A DNA stretch of 64,000 nucleotides. It comes from Mangrovibacterium sp041596335. GTDB lineage: Bacteria > Bacteroidota > Bacteroidia > Bacteroidales > Prolixibacteraceae. Made by a program: the position numbers and the translations under genes. Shown here piece by piece: positions 34,786 to 44,353 of the stretch (within the stretch, counting starts at the first letter, position 1; each line of letters starts with the position of its first letter). Location of the stretch: contig NZ_JBFHIT010000015.1 of NCBI RefSeq assembly GCF_041596335.1, positions 1 to 64,000 on the forward strand, read 5' to 3'. The notes beneath the pieces are model-generated. The model saw only the letters and a program-made list of their open reading frames with translations, had not been told where the DNA came from and made no database searches.

Positions 34786-37700
34786 TTAATCTGTTTGAAT
34801 TTCAGAGGTATTTGGGACGCCCCAAGATTCGAGTGTTTCCGAATTATCACCGTCTGATTGGTCGACCTCCGATACAGCGAATTGATCGGTGGCAGAGACC
34901 ACAATATTGACCGTAAAATTTTTGGCGGTCTTGCTTGAAAGCGTGTATTCAAGTTTTACAGTGAGTGAACCGTCAGCTTTTGAAACGACCGCAAATGGGT
35001 AACTTCCTGTATCCAGACAGCCGGAAGTATGTGTCAGACTGCTCGAACTTTGCGAGATGTCTTCAACCGTACCCGAGCAAACATCAATAGTGCTGGATTC
35101 GTCACTCCAATTAATGGTATAATCAAATGAAAATGGCTCAGTCCCATTTCCTTCAAAAGTGATTTCCCATGTAATCTTGCTCGGCGTATCGGTCTCCCCC
35201 GCCTGACAATGATTCCCAAACGGAGCTAAGCTCACATCAAAGGTATTTTCCTGGATGGCCACGGCCAGAGTTTCTTGTTTTGTGCATAATGTTGATGTAT
35301 TCGTTTTTGTAAGTGATATGATATAATTTCCTGCGTCGATACTTTCATTGAAACGGATCGTAATAGATGCGTCATTTGTTGGGGTAATCGTATAATCAGC
35401 CACATCGACAGCCGCACCAAGAGCACCGCCATCATTAACAAACAGCCCCCAAGTATAACTAAACCCGCCTTCAGCAGTACCACCATCCACCTCGTAGCTG
35501 TGGGTAGAGGTGAGCATAGGCTTCACACCCGAACCAACAGCAGTTGACGTAGAGCCGCCATCGTAGGTAATTGTTGGACTGCTAACGATAATATCCTGAA
35601 AAGCAGTTGCTGAACCCGATCCACAAACATCTGTAATCGTCCATTCAATCGTGTAATCATCTTCAGGAAAGGTACCACTTAGAAGTTTGCTTTCTGTATC
35701 TAACACCAAATCAGCGACAGAGCCTCCGGCAGTAAGCGAATAACTATAAGTTACTCCACTACAAGCGCCTAAAAAATCCGGCAGCGGTATCTCAAGCAAA
35801 CATCCCGGCATCGATGAGGTAATGGTCTCCAGATAGTCGCTACCATCGACATCACTAAAATAAGGTGCAGTAGCACCCGACAAAGTGAAGATCTGGAGAC
35901 AGTGATCCAATTCTGTAGATCCATCCCACACGGTAAAAGTTCGTTCAACGCTACAAGGCGTCGATGTATCAATATCGCGGGGCACAATGACATCATCCAC
36001 TGTTAATGACAATCCAGTTGTACCATTGCAACTACTTGTGATCGTTCCCCCTGCGGCTTCAAACGACTCTATACTGGCAATAGTCGGCAGCTCGCTGTAG
36101 CATGTCACGGTAGAACCTACCGGGCAATCAATTGTTGCAACACGGTCATCTATTCCGACTATAAAAGATGTTTGCTGACTACAGACTCCTTCCGAAACTG
36201 TCAAGATATACTCTCCGGCACTTAGATCAGAGAGATCTTTGCTGGATGCCGAGAACGAAAGATCATCGGCTTTAATCCAGCTGTAGCTAACCGAAGGATC
36301 GAAACTACTTGTGATTGAGATGATGCCATCATTTGCTGAAGCACAGGTCGAATTAGTTACGACTCCGGTTGCTGATAAGTCTGCAACTACAGCAACACTA
36401 ACTGACAAACGATCGGTAGATTCACAACCACCCACCGTTTGCGAAGCATAGTAAGTTCCGCTTGTAAGTTCTGTTGCCGGATCTAAAGCGGTTCCACCAG
36501 AAGAACTGGTGTACCAGAGAATTCCTGTCCCTGACGCGACCAGATCGCTAACGGAATAACTACTACCGGAGCAGAAATTCTGGGGAGAAGTTCCTGTTGG
36601 GGATGCGGGTGACGAGACCACATAAGCACCGGAAACACTGCTAGTTACTGAACCACAAGTTCCCGAAACAATACAATAATAATAACTGGTTCCCGCAATT
36701 GTTGCCAATGGAGCATAGCTTGCAGCAGTTGCTCCAGACAACAATGTTCCACCGGAAGTAGATGCCGTCGTATTTTCGTACCATTGGTAGGCTAAACTAC
36801 TTCCTGTTGCTGAAACTGAAAGAGGAGTGAAGGATCCGTTCAAACACACTGTCTCTCCGGAACTAGACGGGTGGGTTACAATGGCAGTTTCGGGTGTGAC
36901 CGTAACTTTTACTACCCCTGATTCTGTATCCTCTGCCGAAACAGCGATCGATCCGAGATTTGTTTTACTTACTGTAAGGCTTCGTCTGTAGTACACCGTC
37001 CCCGCAGTTGTGGTTGGCGGGGTATAATTTTGCAAAGTCGCACCTGACACATCCGTCCACCCGGAACTACCATCCGCACTGCTCTGCCATTGGTAGGCGA
37101 CCGTAAAACCACTTGTGCTGCTTATCGGGCTATCAGTAAACGCATTATTACCGGAAATGGTCGCTGCGACATCACTCACACAGTAATCCAGGTCTGTCGT
37201 AGTAATGGAGTTAGGGACTTTCTCCAGATTTAGAAATGATACTCTATTGCCTCCCGAACTTTCATAAAATTCGAACATTAGATTGCTTGTGCCGGTTAAC
37301 TCAAACAAGATCTTTTGATCCGTCGTATAGCCTCGCTGCCTCCACTGATCATACACTTTAAAACCATCAACTGTCAGTCTGGCTCCATCGTCACTCGCAA
37401 TATTAACCACATAAATCCCCTCTCTTGATGATGTCATCCGATATCGAACAGCAAAATAATCCGGATAGATCGAATTAGTCCCTGCACCTGAAGTAACCGA
37501 AAAACAGGAACTATTGAAATTTCTGTCAAATGTTTCTGTCTCCGTTGATTGCCCATAATAGTCAGTAAAAGCGTTGGCATCTGAAGGAGGTGAATTAACT
37601 AAATCCAACCGCTTGTAAAAATGGCCGATCCAGGCATCTGTGCCCGCAGCATTTTGATCACCACTTGATTGAGACGGCATGGTTGCAGTTACGAGTTGGC

Positions 37701-40413
37701 GAGGACTATCGCACCCCTCATTGCTCTGTATGGCTACCCAGTAGTTTGTAGTAGCGCTCAATGCTGGGGTTGAATAAGTATTGTCGGTATTGTTGGCACT
37801 TGTTTTAACTAAATTGCCATTTGTTGCGGCATCGTACCATTTATATACTTGCCCACTCACTGCTCCACTTGCCGATAGAGTTGTTGACGGACTACCCACA
37901 CATATTTGTGCTCCGGTTGTGGTAGGGGTTGATGGAAGCGCATTTACAGTAACTGTCCAGACATTGGCTGATGCTGCAAAACTGGTATTACAGGTTCCAT
38001 CTTTTGCCTGACGCCGATAATAAGTGGTTTGCGTTAGTGTTTGTGTAGGTGTATAGGATGCCGAATTGTTAGTAACTGTTGTTACCCCTGTGGCAAATGT
38101 GTTGTCGGTACTATACTGCCATTGGTAGGTGATCGAATTGTCTCCTCCACTCGCTGCCGTAGTGCTGCCTATCTGGGTGGTCGGAACTGTTCCGGAACAA
38201 ATTGTTTCTCCTGTTGAGGAAATTGTTCCAGACGTAAAAACCGGACGAACGGTATACACGACCGAGGCAGTAACAGCTGAAGTACAGGATATTGTACCTA
38301 AAGTCGCTACTGTTTTTCTCCGGTAATAAGTCGTTTGCGTTAAGGCTCCCGGCGAATAGGTACTGCTGGTTGCTCCGGAGATTGAACTCCAGGTTGACCC
38401 ATCGAGGGAACTTTCCCACAAATAACTAATTGTGCCGAAACCTGAACCGTTTGTAGTTGAAGATACATTGGGAGTACTACCATGGCAAATGGTCTGACTG
38501 GTTCCTATTGCGCCAACGCTTGGGGTCGCAAGCGTAGCAACGGTAAAATACTTATTTCCTGTAATCGCCAGGTTATTTACGGTTAGAGTAGACGAGTTGA
38601 GCGTTCCTTCCACAAACCGGCGATTGGTTGTCAGAGAAGCGTCATCCGCAATCAGAACTCCGATTTTGCAATAGGTCCCAAAAGAGGTTCCACTTAGATT
38701 AAACTGGAAACTCTCTGTTGGCAGTGAATTACTCACCTGCGCATACCACTTTCTGGCAATAGTATTAATCCCCGTGGTCAATGCAGAAACTGTAGTTGTA
38801 GAACCATTGTTATGCCCGGTGATGAAAAACTGCTTATCGCTTAAAGCTGTTCCCGTTTGTGCATTGGTTGGTGAGGTAAACGAAGTTCCGCTTTGAATAA
38901 TCAAAATATCCGTACCCGGATTCTCACTTTTCGATGAACGCTGATTTAGGCCATAATCGTCATCACGTCCAATACCGTGAACATCGTTTTGATAGCCGCT
39001 GGTGGACGACCAGATTGTAGATGCATCGGAAGCCAAATAGTTACCGGGGAGTGAAATCCCATACTTGATCGCAAGGTACGATTCGATTTGGCTCTGGTTG
39101 GTAACTGTACCCGGGTAAGCCAGCACTTCTGCAATATTGCCGGAATAGGACCTGCCTGAATAATATCCCCCAAGATAATAGCTTCCACTAAGTGCCTGAT
39201 ACCTGGTTAAATTAGCGATGTGCCATTTTGACGAGTGCAGCATATCGCTGTCAGTAACTCCATTAATGCGGCCTGTTCCCCCAGTTGTGGTGTTTACCCA
39301 ATCATCACTATTATTATCTCCCCTCCATGACTCGTACGGTGTAATGCTTGGGCCCAGCGGGTTGACACTATTACTAAGTCGTATGCCTTTGTCACCATCT
39401 GAACCAACAAGCCCAGACAAATCATTACTGGTGGCTGGGGTTTTGTTTACAACGATGATTCCCTGGGCAGTACTCGTACCGGCCACCGTAAATTGCCGAT
39501 TCACATTCGAAAATAACAACGAAGGGTTATAATTGATGGAATTATTAACCAGAGAGACACTACCTGTATTGGAGGCATTTTTCCCATTACCTGACTGGTC
39601 GGCCCAGGCAGTAACCGACGATGTGCCGGTAACTCCGGCATCAGCTTTGTACCAAAAGCCATATGGTAACGAAGATGTATAAGTTATCTTTACTTGTCCA
39701 TTAGCACCATTTCCCCCGGCATATGGGGTATTTCCGAAACCTTCACCGCCACCGCCACCGCCACCAGGCGCTGCTCCATTATCTCCTATGCCGTTGCTTC
39801 TTCCTGACCCTCCGGCTCCACCGTTTGCCCCGTCGCCACCATTTCCGCCTGTACTATTCGAACCAGTTGTTCCGTTTTCTCCTATAGTGTTAGTCGATCC
39901 ACCTGTAGCTGCACCTCCTGATCCATATGTGCCTCGGTCGCTCAGACCTCCTCCTCCACCGTTTGCCTGTAACGTCAGTATCGAAGTGGCGGTACCGGCA
40001 GTACCATCATTTCCAGTTGTTCCTATACCTCCACTTCCAACAGTAAAGCTGATAACCTGACCTGTTGTTACAGTAAATATTTGTGTACAATATCCGCCGC
40101 CACCGCCACCGGAGCCACCACCGTTACTATTGTGTGTTGAGCCGCCACCGGCACCACCGCCCCCCCATGCTTCAACAGTAATTTGCGTAACACCTGCTGG
40201 CACAGTAAAAGATTGTGCCCCAGGAGTTGTGTATGTTTGTATTACCTGAGCATGCGTATTAAAAAACAAGAAAACAATCTGGAAAAAAGTAAATAAACCT
40301 ACCCTTCCGAACCCATTGGAATATCCCAGTGCTTTTACAGTCGGAGTAAAATACAAGGTCAACGGGAGCACAGTCCGGCTTAGTGTTTTTTTATTTAGGG
40401 TGCTTTGGCTCAT
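34786..40413 (-). CDS. Giant adhesin-like secreted protein: Gly-rich, LamG-like, Ig-like repeats, PA14
   Basis: About 1875 residues. A long N-terminus holds a signal peptide near residue 40-56 (IVFLFFNTHAQ). Residues ~83-240 are Gly-rich (runs of GGGG with Ser/Asn/Thr). Residues ~250-470 resemble a LamG/DUF8202 domain (WADQSGNGKNA, WHIANLTRYQ, YLAIKYGISLPGNY). Ig-like repeats at ~640-915 and after PA14 share YxWxxSxDGxxW and TYYRR(x). PA14 at ~925-1065 (GIYVVNIASDDGARLTVDG). The last ~260 residues carry the shared PKD/beta module and end in VPNTSEIQTD. No T9SS sorting domain. The ATG at 40411-40413 overlaps the upstream stop (ATGA). Confidence 0.85.
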   Translation of the reverse strand: MSQSTLNKKTLSRTVLPLTLYFTPTVKALGYSNGFGRVGLFTFFQIVFLFFNTHAQVIQTYTTPGAQSFTVPAGVTQITVEAWGGGGAGGGSTHNSNGGGSGGGGGGYCTQIFTVTTGQVISFTVGSGGIGTTGNDGTAGTATSILTLQANGGGGGLSDRGTYGSGGAATGGSTNTIGENGTTGSNSTGGNGGDGANGGAGGSGRSNGIGDNGAAPGGGGGGGEGFGNTPYAGGNGANGQVKITYTSSLPYGFWYKADAGVTGTSSVTAWADQSGNGKNASNTGSVSLVNNSINYNPSLLFSNVNRQFTVAGTSTAQGIIVVNKTPATSNDLSGLVGSDGDKGIRLSNSVNPLGPSITPYESWRGDNNSDDWVNTTTGGTGRINGVTDSDMLHSSKWHIANLTRYQALSGSYYLGGYYSGRSYSGNIAEVLAYPGTVTNQSQIESYLAIKYGISLPGNYLASDASTIWSSTSGYQNDVHGIGRDDDYGLNQRSSKSENPGTDILIIQSGTSFTSPTNAQTGTALSDKQFFITGHNNGSTTTVSALTTGINTIARKWYAQVSNSLPTESFQFNLSGTSFGTYCKIGVLIADDASLTTNRRFVEGTLNSSTLTVNNLAITGNKYFTVATLATPSVGAIGTSQTICHGSTPNVSSTTNGSGFGTISYLWESSLDGSTWSSISGATSSTYSPGALTQTTYYRRKTVATLGTISCTSAVTASVVYTVRPVFTSGTISSTGETICSGTVPTTQIGSTTAASGGDNSITYQWQYSTDNTFATGVTTVTNNSASYTPTQTLTQTTYYRRQAKDGTCNTSFAASANVWTVTVNALPSTPTTTGAQICVGSPSTTLSASGAVSGQVYKWYDAATNGNLVKTSANNTDNTYSTPALSATTNYWVAIQSNEGCDSPRQLVTATMPSQSSGDQNAAGTDAWIGHFYKRLDLVNSPPSDANAFTDYYGQSTETETFDRNFNSSCFSVTSGAGTNSIYPDYFAVRYRMTSSREGIYVVNIASDDGARLTVDGFKVYDQWRQRGYTTDQKILFELTGTSNLMFEFYESSGGNRVSFLNLEKVPNSITTTDLDYCVSDVAATISGNNAFTDSPISSTSGFTVAYQWQSSADGSSGWTDVSGATLQNYTPPTTTAGTVYYRRSLTVSKTNLGSIAVSAEDTESGVVKVTVTPETAIVTHPSSSGETVCLNGSFTPLSVSATGSSLAYQWYENTTASTSGGTLLSGATAASYAPLATIAGTSYYYCIVSGTCGSVTSSVSGAYVVSSPASPTGTSPQNFCSGSSYSVSDLVASGTGILWYTSSSGGTALDPATELTSGTYYASQTVGGCESTDRLSVSVAVVADLSATGVVTNSTCASANDGIISITSSFDPSVSYSWIKADDLSFSASSKDLSDLSAGEYILTVSEGVCSQQTSFIVGIDDRVATIDCPVGSTVTCYSELPTIASIESFEAAGGTITSSCNGTTGLSLTVDDVIVPRDIDTSTPCSVERTFTVWDGSTELDHCLQIFTLSGATAPYFSDVDGSDYLETITSSMPGCLLEIPLPDFLGACSGVTYSYSLTAGGSVADLVLDTESKLLSGTFPEDDYTIEWTITDVCGSGSATAFQDIIVSSPTITYDGGSTSTAVGSGVKPMLTSTHSYEVDGGTAEGGFSYTWGLFVNDGGALGAAVDVADYTITPTNDASITIRFNESIDAGNYIISLTKTNTSTLCTKQETLAVAIQENTFDVSLAPFGNHCQAGETDTPSKITWEITFEGNGTEPFSFDYTINWSDESSTIDVCSGTVEDISQSSSSLTHTSGCLDTGSYPFAVVSKADGSLTVKLEYTLSSKTAKNFTVNIVVSATDQFAVSEVDQSDGDNSETLESWGVPNTSEIQTD

Positions 40414-41003
40414 ACTAAAAGAATTTGATTTGAACGAACCTGACATTGATGTGGCATGGCTTTATCAACTTCTACCGCCGGCACTCTCACCACGCGACCT
40501 GGTAGTTGCGTTTTCTCGGGCAGCTGCGCCACCGCTACGCATTTCAAGGAGCGTGTATTCTTGAGTAACTGCTCAAGCGCGATCAAATTACATCCAAATA
40601 CTTTGTTATGGATTACTCGAGTTCGCCAGTATGCAGTCCCGTGTAAATCCCAACCGACAAAATAGCCACCTGTGACCTTAAAATAATCACCATTATTCTG
40701 CATTGCGAGACCACTTGCATCTATCGTCCATTTCGAAACTGACGACGGATAATCACCAACATTTGTTGTACCTGGACCTTCAACACCTGTATTCGTAGAA
40801 TAGCTTCCAAAATCCTCGCTCCAAATCGTCACTTGGCTAAAAGCGGAACCTGCCGATAAAAACAGCAGCAAAAACAAAACGACTTTAAAGGTCGAACTTG
40901 CGACCCAACGAGAATGGCCCAATAACAGTTCGTTGAACCGGAGTAGCCAACTTTCTAAAAGCTGCGGATTGAATCGATGCAAAACGTGGTAAAATCTCCT
41001 CAT
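40410..41003 (-). CDS. Small exported ORF, adhesin-like N-terminus joined to an unrelated C-terminus (possible truncated gene)
   Basis: 197 residues. After a long leader, a signal peptide (VVLFLLLFLSAGSAFSQ) is followed by VTIWSEDFGSY and SKWTIDASGLAMQN-NGDYFKVTGG up to TAYWRT, which looks like the start of a T9SS adhesin. From about residue 128 (RVIHNKVFG) the sequence changes to a basic stretch with no beta pattern (LPGRVVRVPAVEVDKAMPHQC). A palindrome CTTGAG-taactg-CTCAAG at 40560-40577 sits in this part. Its stop forms ATGA with the giant adhesin start, and its own ATG forms ATGA with the ORF upstream, so it is probably translated. Likely a decayed or chimeric adhesin. Confidence 0.55.
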   Translation of the reverse strand: MRRFYHVLHRFNPQLLESWLLRFNELLLGHSRWVASSTFKVVLFLLLFLSAGSAFSQVTIWSEDFGSYSTNTGVEGPGTTNVGDYPSSVSKWTIDASGLAMQNNGDYFKVTGGYFVGWDLHGTAYWRTRVIHNKVFGCNLIALEQLLKNTRSLKCVAVAQLPEKTQLPGRVVRVPAVEVDKAMPHQCQVRSNQILLV

Positions 41004-41440
41004 ACACTCAACAGATTAAAGGTTAACTGCTGATACTCCGGCACATGCGGTGAGGCAGACGAAAAAACAGAATTCTGGTAAATTGGCTGAGATGGTAAAT
41101 TTGAGGGCAGTATGCGTTTTGTTGGCGTGTGGATTGGGACTATGTTTATGAACCTCCGGAGTGACACCACCGGATATAATTTTTTAAGGCTATTACCGTT
41201 AGGTAACGCCAAACTATTTGTCAACTCAACTACTCGTGAGTGAATTGCATTCCTTTGAGAAGATTGCTGTTCGATCTTCCGGAGTTGCTTTTTGAGTTTA
41301 CGAATAGAACCATTTACGATCGACGTAACAGTTCTCGTTCCCTTACAACTTCCGCTAAACAAAAAATATAAAATCTTAATTCCAATCTTTAAACGTCCCA
41401 AAGAAACAAAGACATTCCAGCTACTCTGTTTAACTTTCAT
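41000..41440 (-). CDS. Hypothetical ORF, uncertain
   Basis: 146 residues, no family likeness. A basic helical stretch (IRKLKKQLRKIEQQSS) follows a hydrophobic segment near residue 20. The ATGA overlap with the next ORF is the best evidence that it is translated. Composition in the second half (many Pro, Ser, Asn) is not protein-like and another frame of the same strand gives an alternative 50-codon stretch, so this may be a decayed region. Low confidence. Confidence 0.3.
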   Translation of the reverse strand: MKVKQSSWNVFVSLGRLKIGIKILYFLFSGSCKGTRTVTSIVNGSIRKLKKQLRKIEQQSSQRNAIHSRVVELTNSLALPNGNSLKKLYPVVSLRRFINIVPIHTPTKRILPSNLPSQPIYQNSVFSSASPHVPEYQQLTFNLLSV

Positions 41441-41584
41441 TCGCGCACAAAAATCCCGTTTCCAGCTAATTATAGTAATATACCGGCCTGAAACTAGTCA
41501 AACTTTTCCATACTATGAACAACTAAGGATCAAACCCAGCAATCAATCTACCAAACGATCATTTCTGTCGATTCTACAGGAAGT

Positions 41585-42340
41585 CTAGAGTTTATTGTGA
41601 AGTAAGCGTTCGAGCAATTCGTCCTTAAATTTCGGAGAGACTTTCAGCTGCGATTTATCGGTCATTTCAACCATACCGCCATCGGTTTTAACATAGCGCA
41701 CCACGCAGCTAAGATTCACTAAATGAGACCGGTGAATGCGAAAGAAGCCATGCGCAACCAGCATCTGGTCGAAGTCGAGCAAGGTGCGGCTAATCAGCAC
41801 CGAAGTGCCATCTTTATAAAACACCCGGGTGTAATTTCGTTCCCCTTCGCATCGCATAATGTTTTTGACTTTAATAATGGCGAAACCGTTCATTTCGGGC
41901 AGCGCGATTGTTACGTCGCCATACTCTTCCGCCTTTTCAATGTGGCTGCGGAGTTTAGCATATTCAACTTTTTGCTTTACTCCCGACGACTTCAGCATCC
42001 GGGTCAATGTCGATTTAACATTTTCCGGCTGAACAGGCTTTAAAATATAATCGAAGGCCGAATACTTAAATGCCGTAATCGCGTAATCGTTGTACGAAGT
42101 CACAAAAATCAGACGGAAATACACCTCTTCCAATCGGTCGATTAAATCAAAACCGGTACCGTCGGGCATTTCTATATCCAGAAATACCAAATCGGGGTCT
42201 GTCTCATTGATCAGCTTTATGCCTTCCTCCACCGAGTTGGCCTCACCCACTATTTCCAGCTCCGAAAAACTCTGATTAATAATGCGTTGCAATATCTTGC
42301 GCGCAAGTTGATCATCGTCAATAATTACCGTCCTCACCAT
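41585..42340 (-). CDS. LytTR-type response regulator
   Basis: About 251 residues. Receiver domain with the acidic pair Asp8-Asp9-Asp10 (TVIIDDDQLARK), phosphorylation Asp55 (LVFLDIEMPDG), Thr81 and Lys101 (YILKPVQ). LytTR DNA-binding domain at ~150-248 (IKVKNIMRCEGERNYTRVFY, RTLLDFDQML and FFRIHRSHLVNLS). The start could be the ATG at 42338-42340 or 42356-42358; the first gives MVRTVIID. It controls genes in response to a histidine kinase that is not next to it. On this strand it lies just before the adhesin-PorP-PorE cluster, so that is a candidate target. Confidence 0.92.
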   Translation of the reverse strand: MVRTVIIDDDQLARKILQRIINQSFSELEIVGEANSVEEGIKLINETDPDLVFLDIEMPDGTGFDLIDRLEEVYFRLIFVTSYNDYAITAFKYSAFDYILKPVQPENVKSTLTRMLKSSGVKQKVEYAKLRSHIEKAEEYGDVTIALPEMNGFAIIKVKNIMRCEGERNYTRVFYKDGTSVLISRTLLDFDQMLVAHGFFRIHRSHLVNLSCVVRYVKTDGGMVEMTDKSQLKVSPKFKDELLERLLHNKL

Positions 42341-42652
42341 ATAAGTTAAATTCAGCATACTAAACTAGCAAAAAAAAACAGTTCCATTACAAACATTATA
42401 CTTAATTATCGGAAGCTGATTTCGGCAAAACAGACTCATCAAATCCATCCCCTTGAAAATAACGGTGTTTCAATCCGGCTGAACCGGCCGAAATATTAGC
42501 TTCCAGCCTAATTTCCACGAAGGCTCATCCGTCAGCGCTCTCGGTTCAATTATCCTTAAAATGCGAATTGAACCGAGGGCCCTTGGACTTGATTTTTAGT
42601 TGTGTGGAAGTAGACGAATTATGCTTATTTTTGAAGCCTAAAAAAATCTGAT
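42341..42652. other. Divergent intergenic region between LytTR regulator and tsaB
   Basis: About 312 bases with upstream regions for both genes. TATTTTTG at 42626-42633 is a good -7 element for tsaB. The middle (around 42460-42545) is GC-richer than its flanks and holds CCGGCTGAACCGGCC, a small hairpin-like repeat. No gene seen. Confidence 0.45.
42626..42633 (+). promoter_or_regulatory. Candidate -7 element of tsaB
   Basis: TATTTTTG matches TAnnTTTG and ends 19 bases before the ATG. A TTG at 42600-42602 lies 23 bases upstream as a weak -33 element. Confidence 0.5.
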
Positions 42653-43369
42653 ATGGCATACATTCTTCACTTGGAATCGTCGACCTCTGTTTGCAGTGTC
42701 GCGTTAGCGCTAAACGGTGAGCTCGTCGACCTGATGGAAAGCAACGAGGGGCAGAATCATGCAAAGCTGCTGAGTGTTTTTGCGGCCGACCTTTTGAGTC
42801 GCAACAATCTACGCCCGGAACAGCTGGAAGCTGTGGCTGTGAGTGAAGGCCCCGGCTCCTACACAGGCCTGCGGATAGGCGTTTCGCTGGCCAAAGGTTT
42901 ATGCTATGCCAATCAAATTCCGTTAATCGCTGTCAGCCCGCTGCAATCGATGTGTGAGCAGGTGATCAGTCAGCACAAACAACTGGGGGTCGACGAGTTG
43001 ACCGACTGCCTGCTTGTGCCGATGATCGACGCGCGAAGAATGGAGGTTTACACAGCAACCTATGCCCTTCCAAATCACCTCATTAAAGCGGTTTCGTCGG
43101 AGATCATCAACGAGCAGTCGTTTTTAGATGAGCTAAGCAGCAAAAAGATTCTATTTTTTGGCAATGGAGCCGAAAAGTGCAAAACGCACCTCACCCATCC
43201 CAACGCGACCATTATTCCGGGTATTGAAACTTCGGCACAGTTTATGTGTCAGCTGGCGTGGAACGCTTTTCAAAATAAACAGTTTGCCGACCTGGCCTAT
43301 TTTGAGCCTTTCTACCTGAAAGATTTTATTGCCGGAACACCAAAGAAAAACATCCTGACCGGCCAGTGA
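42653..43369 (+). CDS. tsaB: tRNA N6-adenosine threonylcarbamoyl transferase subunit TsaB
   Basis: 238 residues, ASKHA-fold protein. The N-terminus ILHLESSTSVCSVAL and the later SEGPGSYTGLRIGVSLAKGL are the TsaB/YeaZ signatures. It supports TsaD in making t6A on tRNAs that read ANN codons. Single copy expected and essential in most bacteria. It is followed on the same strand by a DUF3108 gene after 106 bases. Confidence 0.94.
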   Translation: MAYILHLESSTSVCSVALALNGELVDLMESNEGQNHAKLLSVFAADLLSRNNLRPEQLEAVAVSEGPGSYTGLRIGVSLAKGLCYANQIPLIAVSPLQSMCEQVISQHKQLGVDELTDCLLVPMIDARRMEVYTATYALPNHLIKAVSSEIINEQSFLDELSSKKILFFGNGAEKCKTHLTHPNATIIPGIETSAQFMCQLAWNAFQNKQFADLAYFEPFYLKDFIAGTPKKNILTGQ

Positions 43370-43475
43370 GCAACATAAATTAAGCGTGGATCAGAACAAT
43401 TGTTTGTGCGATTGGGTTCTTTCAAAAGACACAGGTTGGAATGGTCCTGTTGGCGATAACCAAAAATAGGGAAAT

Positions 43476-44207
43476 ATGAGATTCAGTTTAACGATCTTCT
43501 TCTGCCTGACCCTGTTCAGCGCAACTGCCCAGCCGGTAGAACGACTAAAATACAGCCTGAAATATAGTTTCATAAAAGGTGGCGAGGCCGTCATCCTAAT
43601 TAGCGACACTATCTGGTCGGGCCAACCCGCAAAGCATTATTTTCTTCGGGGACAAACAATTGGCGTTGCCGATGCCCTCTACAATATCGATGATATTTAC
43701 GAGACTATTCTCAGTCATAATTCCATTCGTCCTTACCTGCATATTCGAAACATTAAAGAGCGCAAATACCGGTTCTACAACGAAACCCGATTCTTTTACG
43801 ACAATGACTCCATTTTCAGTGAACGTTCGGGCGGCCGGAAAGTACCACACAACATGCTCGACATCCTGAGTGTTTTCGGATATCTGCGGCAGAACAACCT
43901 GCTTGAATCCTTAAAGGTTGGCGACAAATTCACGCTTCCGGTATACCACGCCGACAAGTATTTTATGATGACGACTGTCTTTTTGGGCACTGAAAGGGTG
44001 AAATCGAAATTGGGCGAAATCGAGTGTTTTGTCATTTCGCCCCGGGTTGAAGAAGGAAAATTGCTGAAAACGTCCAGCAGTTTGAAATTCTATATTACCA
44101 AAGATGTAAACAAAGTCCCGTTGATTCTTGAGCTGGATTTAAACGTTGGTGCTGTTCGCGCCGAACTTATTTCCTACCAAAAGAAAGGTCAGCCCACTTT
44201 CGAGTAA
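43476..44207 (+). CDS. DUF3108 family exported protein
   Basis: 243 residues. Signal peptide ends at SATAQ. The blocks RLKYSLKYSFIKGGEAVILI, ADALYNIDDIYETI and KVPLILELDLNVGAVRAEL are typical of DUF3108, a lipocalin-like beta-barrel fold found in the envelope of Bacteroidota. No enzymatic residues. In other genomes the family lies near core envelope genes; function unknown. Confidence 0.88.
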   Translation: MRFSLTIFFCLTLFSATAQPVERLKYSLKYSFIKGGEAVILISDTIWSGQPAKHYFLRGQTIGVADALYNIDDIYETILSHNSIRPYLHIRNIKERKYRFYNETRFFYDNDSIFSERSGGRKVPHNMLDILSVFGYLRQNNLLESLKVGDKFTLPVYHADKYFMMTTVFLGTERVKSKLGEIECFVISPRVEEGKLLKTSSSLKFYITKDVNKVPLILELDLNVGAVRAELISYQKKGQPTFE

Positions 44208-44310
44208 GTGAATACGATCAACCGAAAAACAAAATCCGGAGATCAAACAACCCGCTAAATTAAAGGCATTTAAAAATTGGGAAGTGCAGCTTTTTTTGCC
44301 ATTATTTTTA

Positions 44311-44318
44311 TACTTTTG
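44311..44318 (+). promoter_or_regulatory. -7 element of efp promoter
   Basis: TACTTTTG is a perfect TAnnTTTG, 35 bases before the efp ATG. A TTTG at 44295-44298 is only 12 bases upstream, so the -33 element is uncertain. Confidence 0.6.
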
Positions 44319-44353
44319 CAGCAATTTTGGAAAACTTATAATTAAATCGAAAT

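Noticed and set aside
42546..42764. Minus-strand ORF over the tsaB promoter
   Set aside because: It overlaps the tsaB start and the promoter and has no family features.
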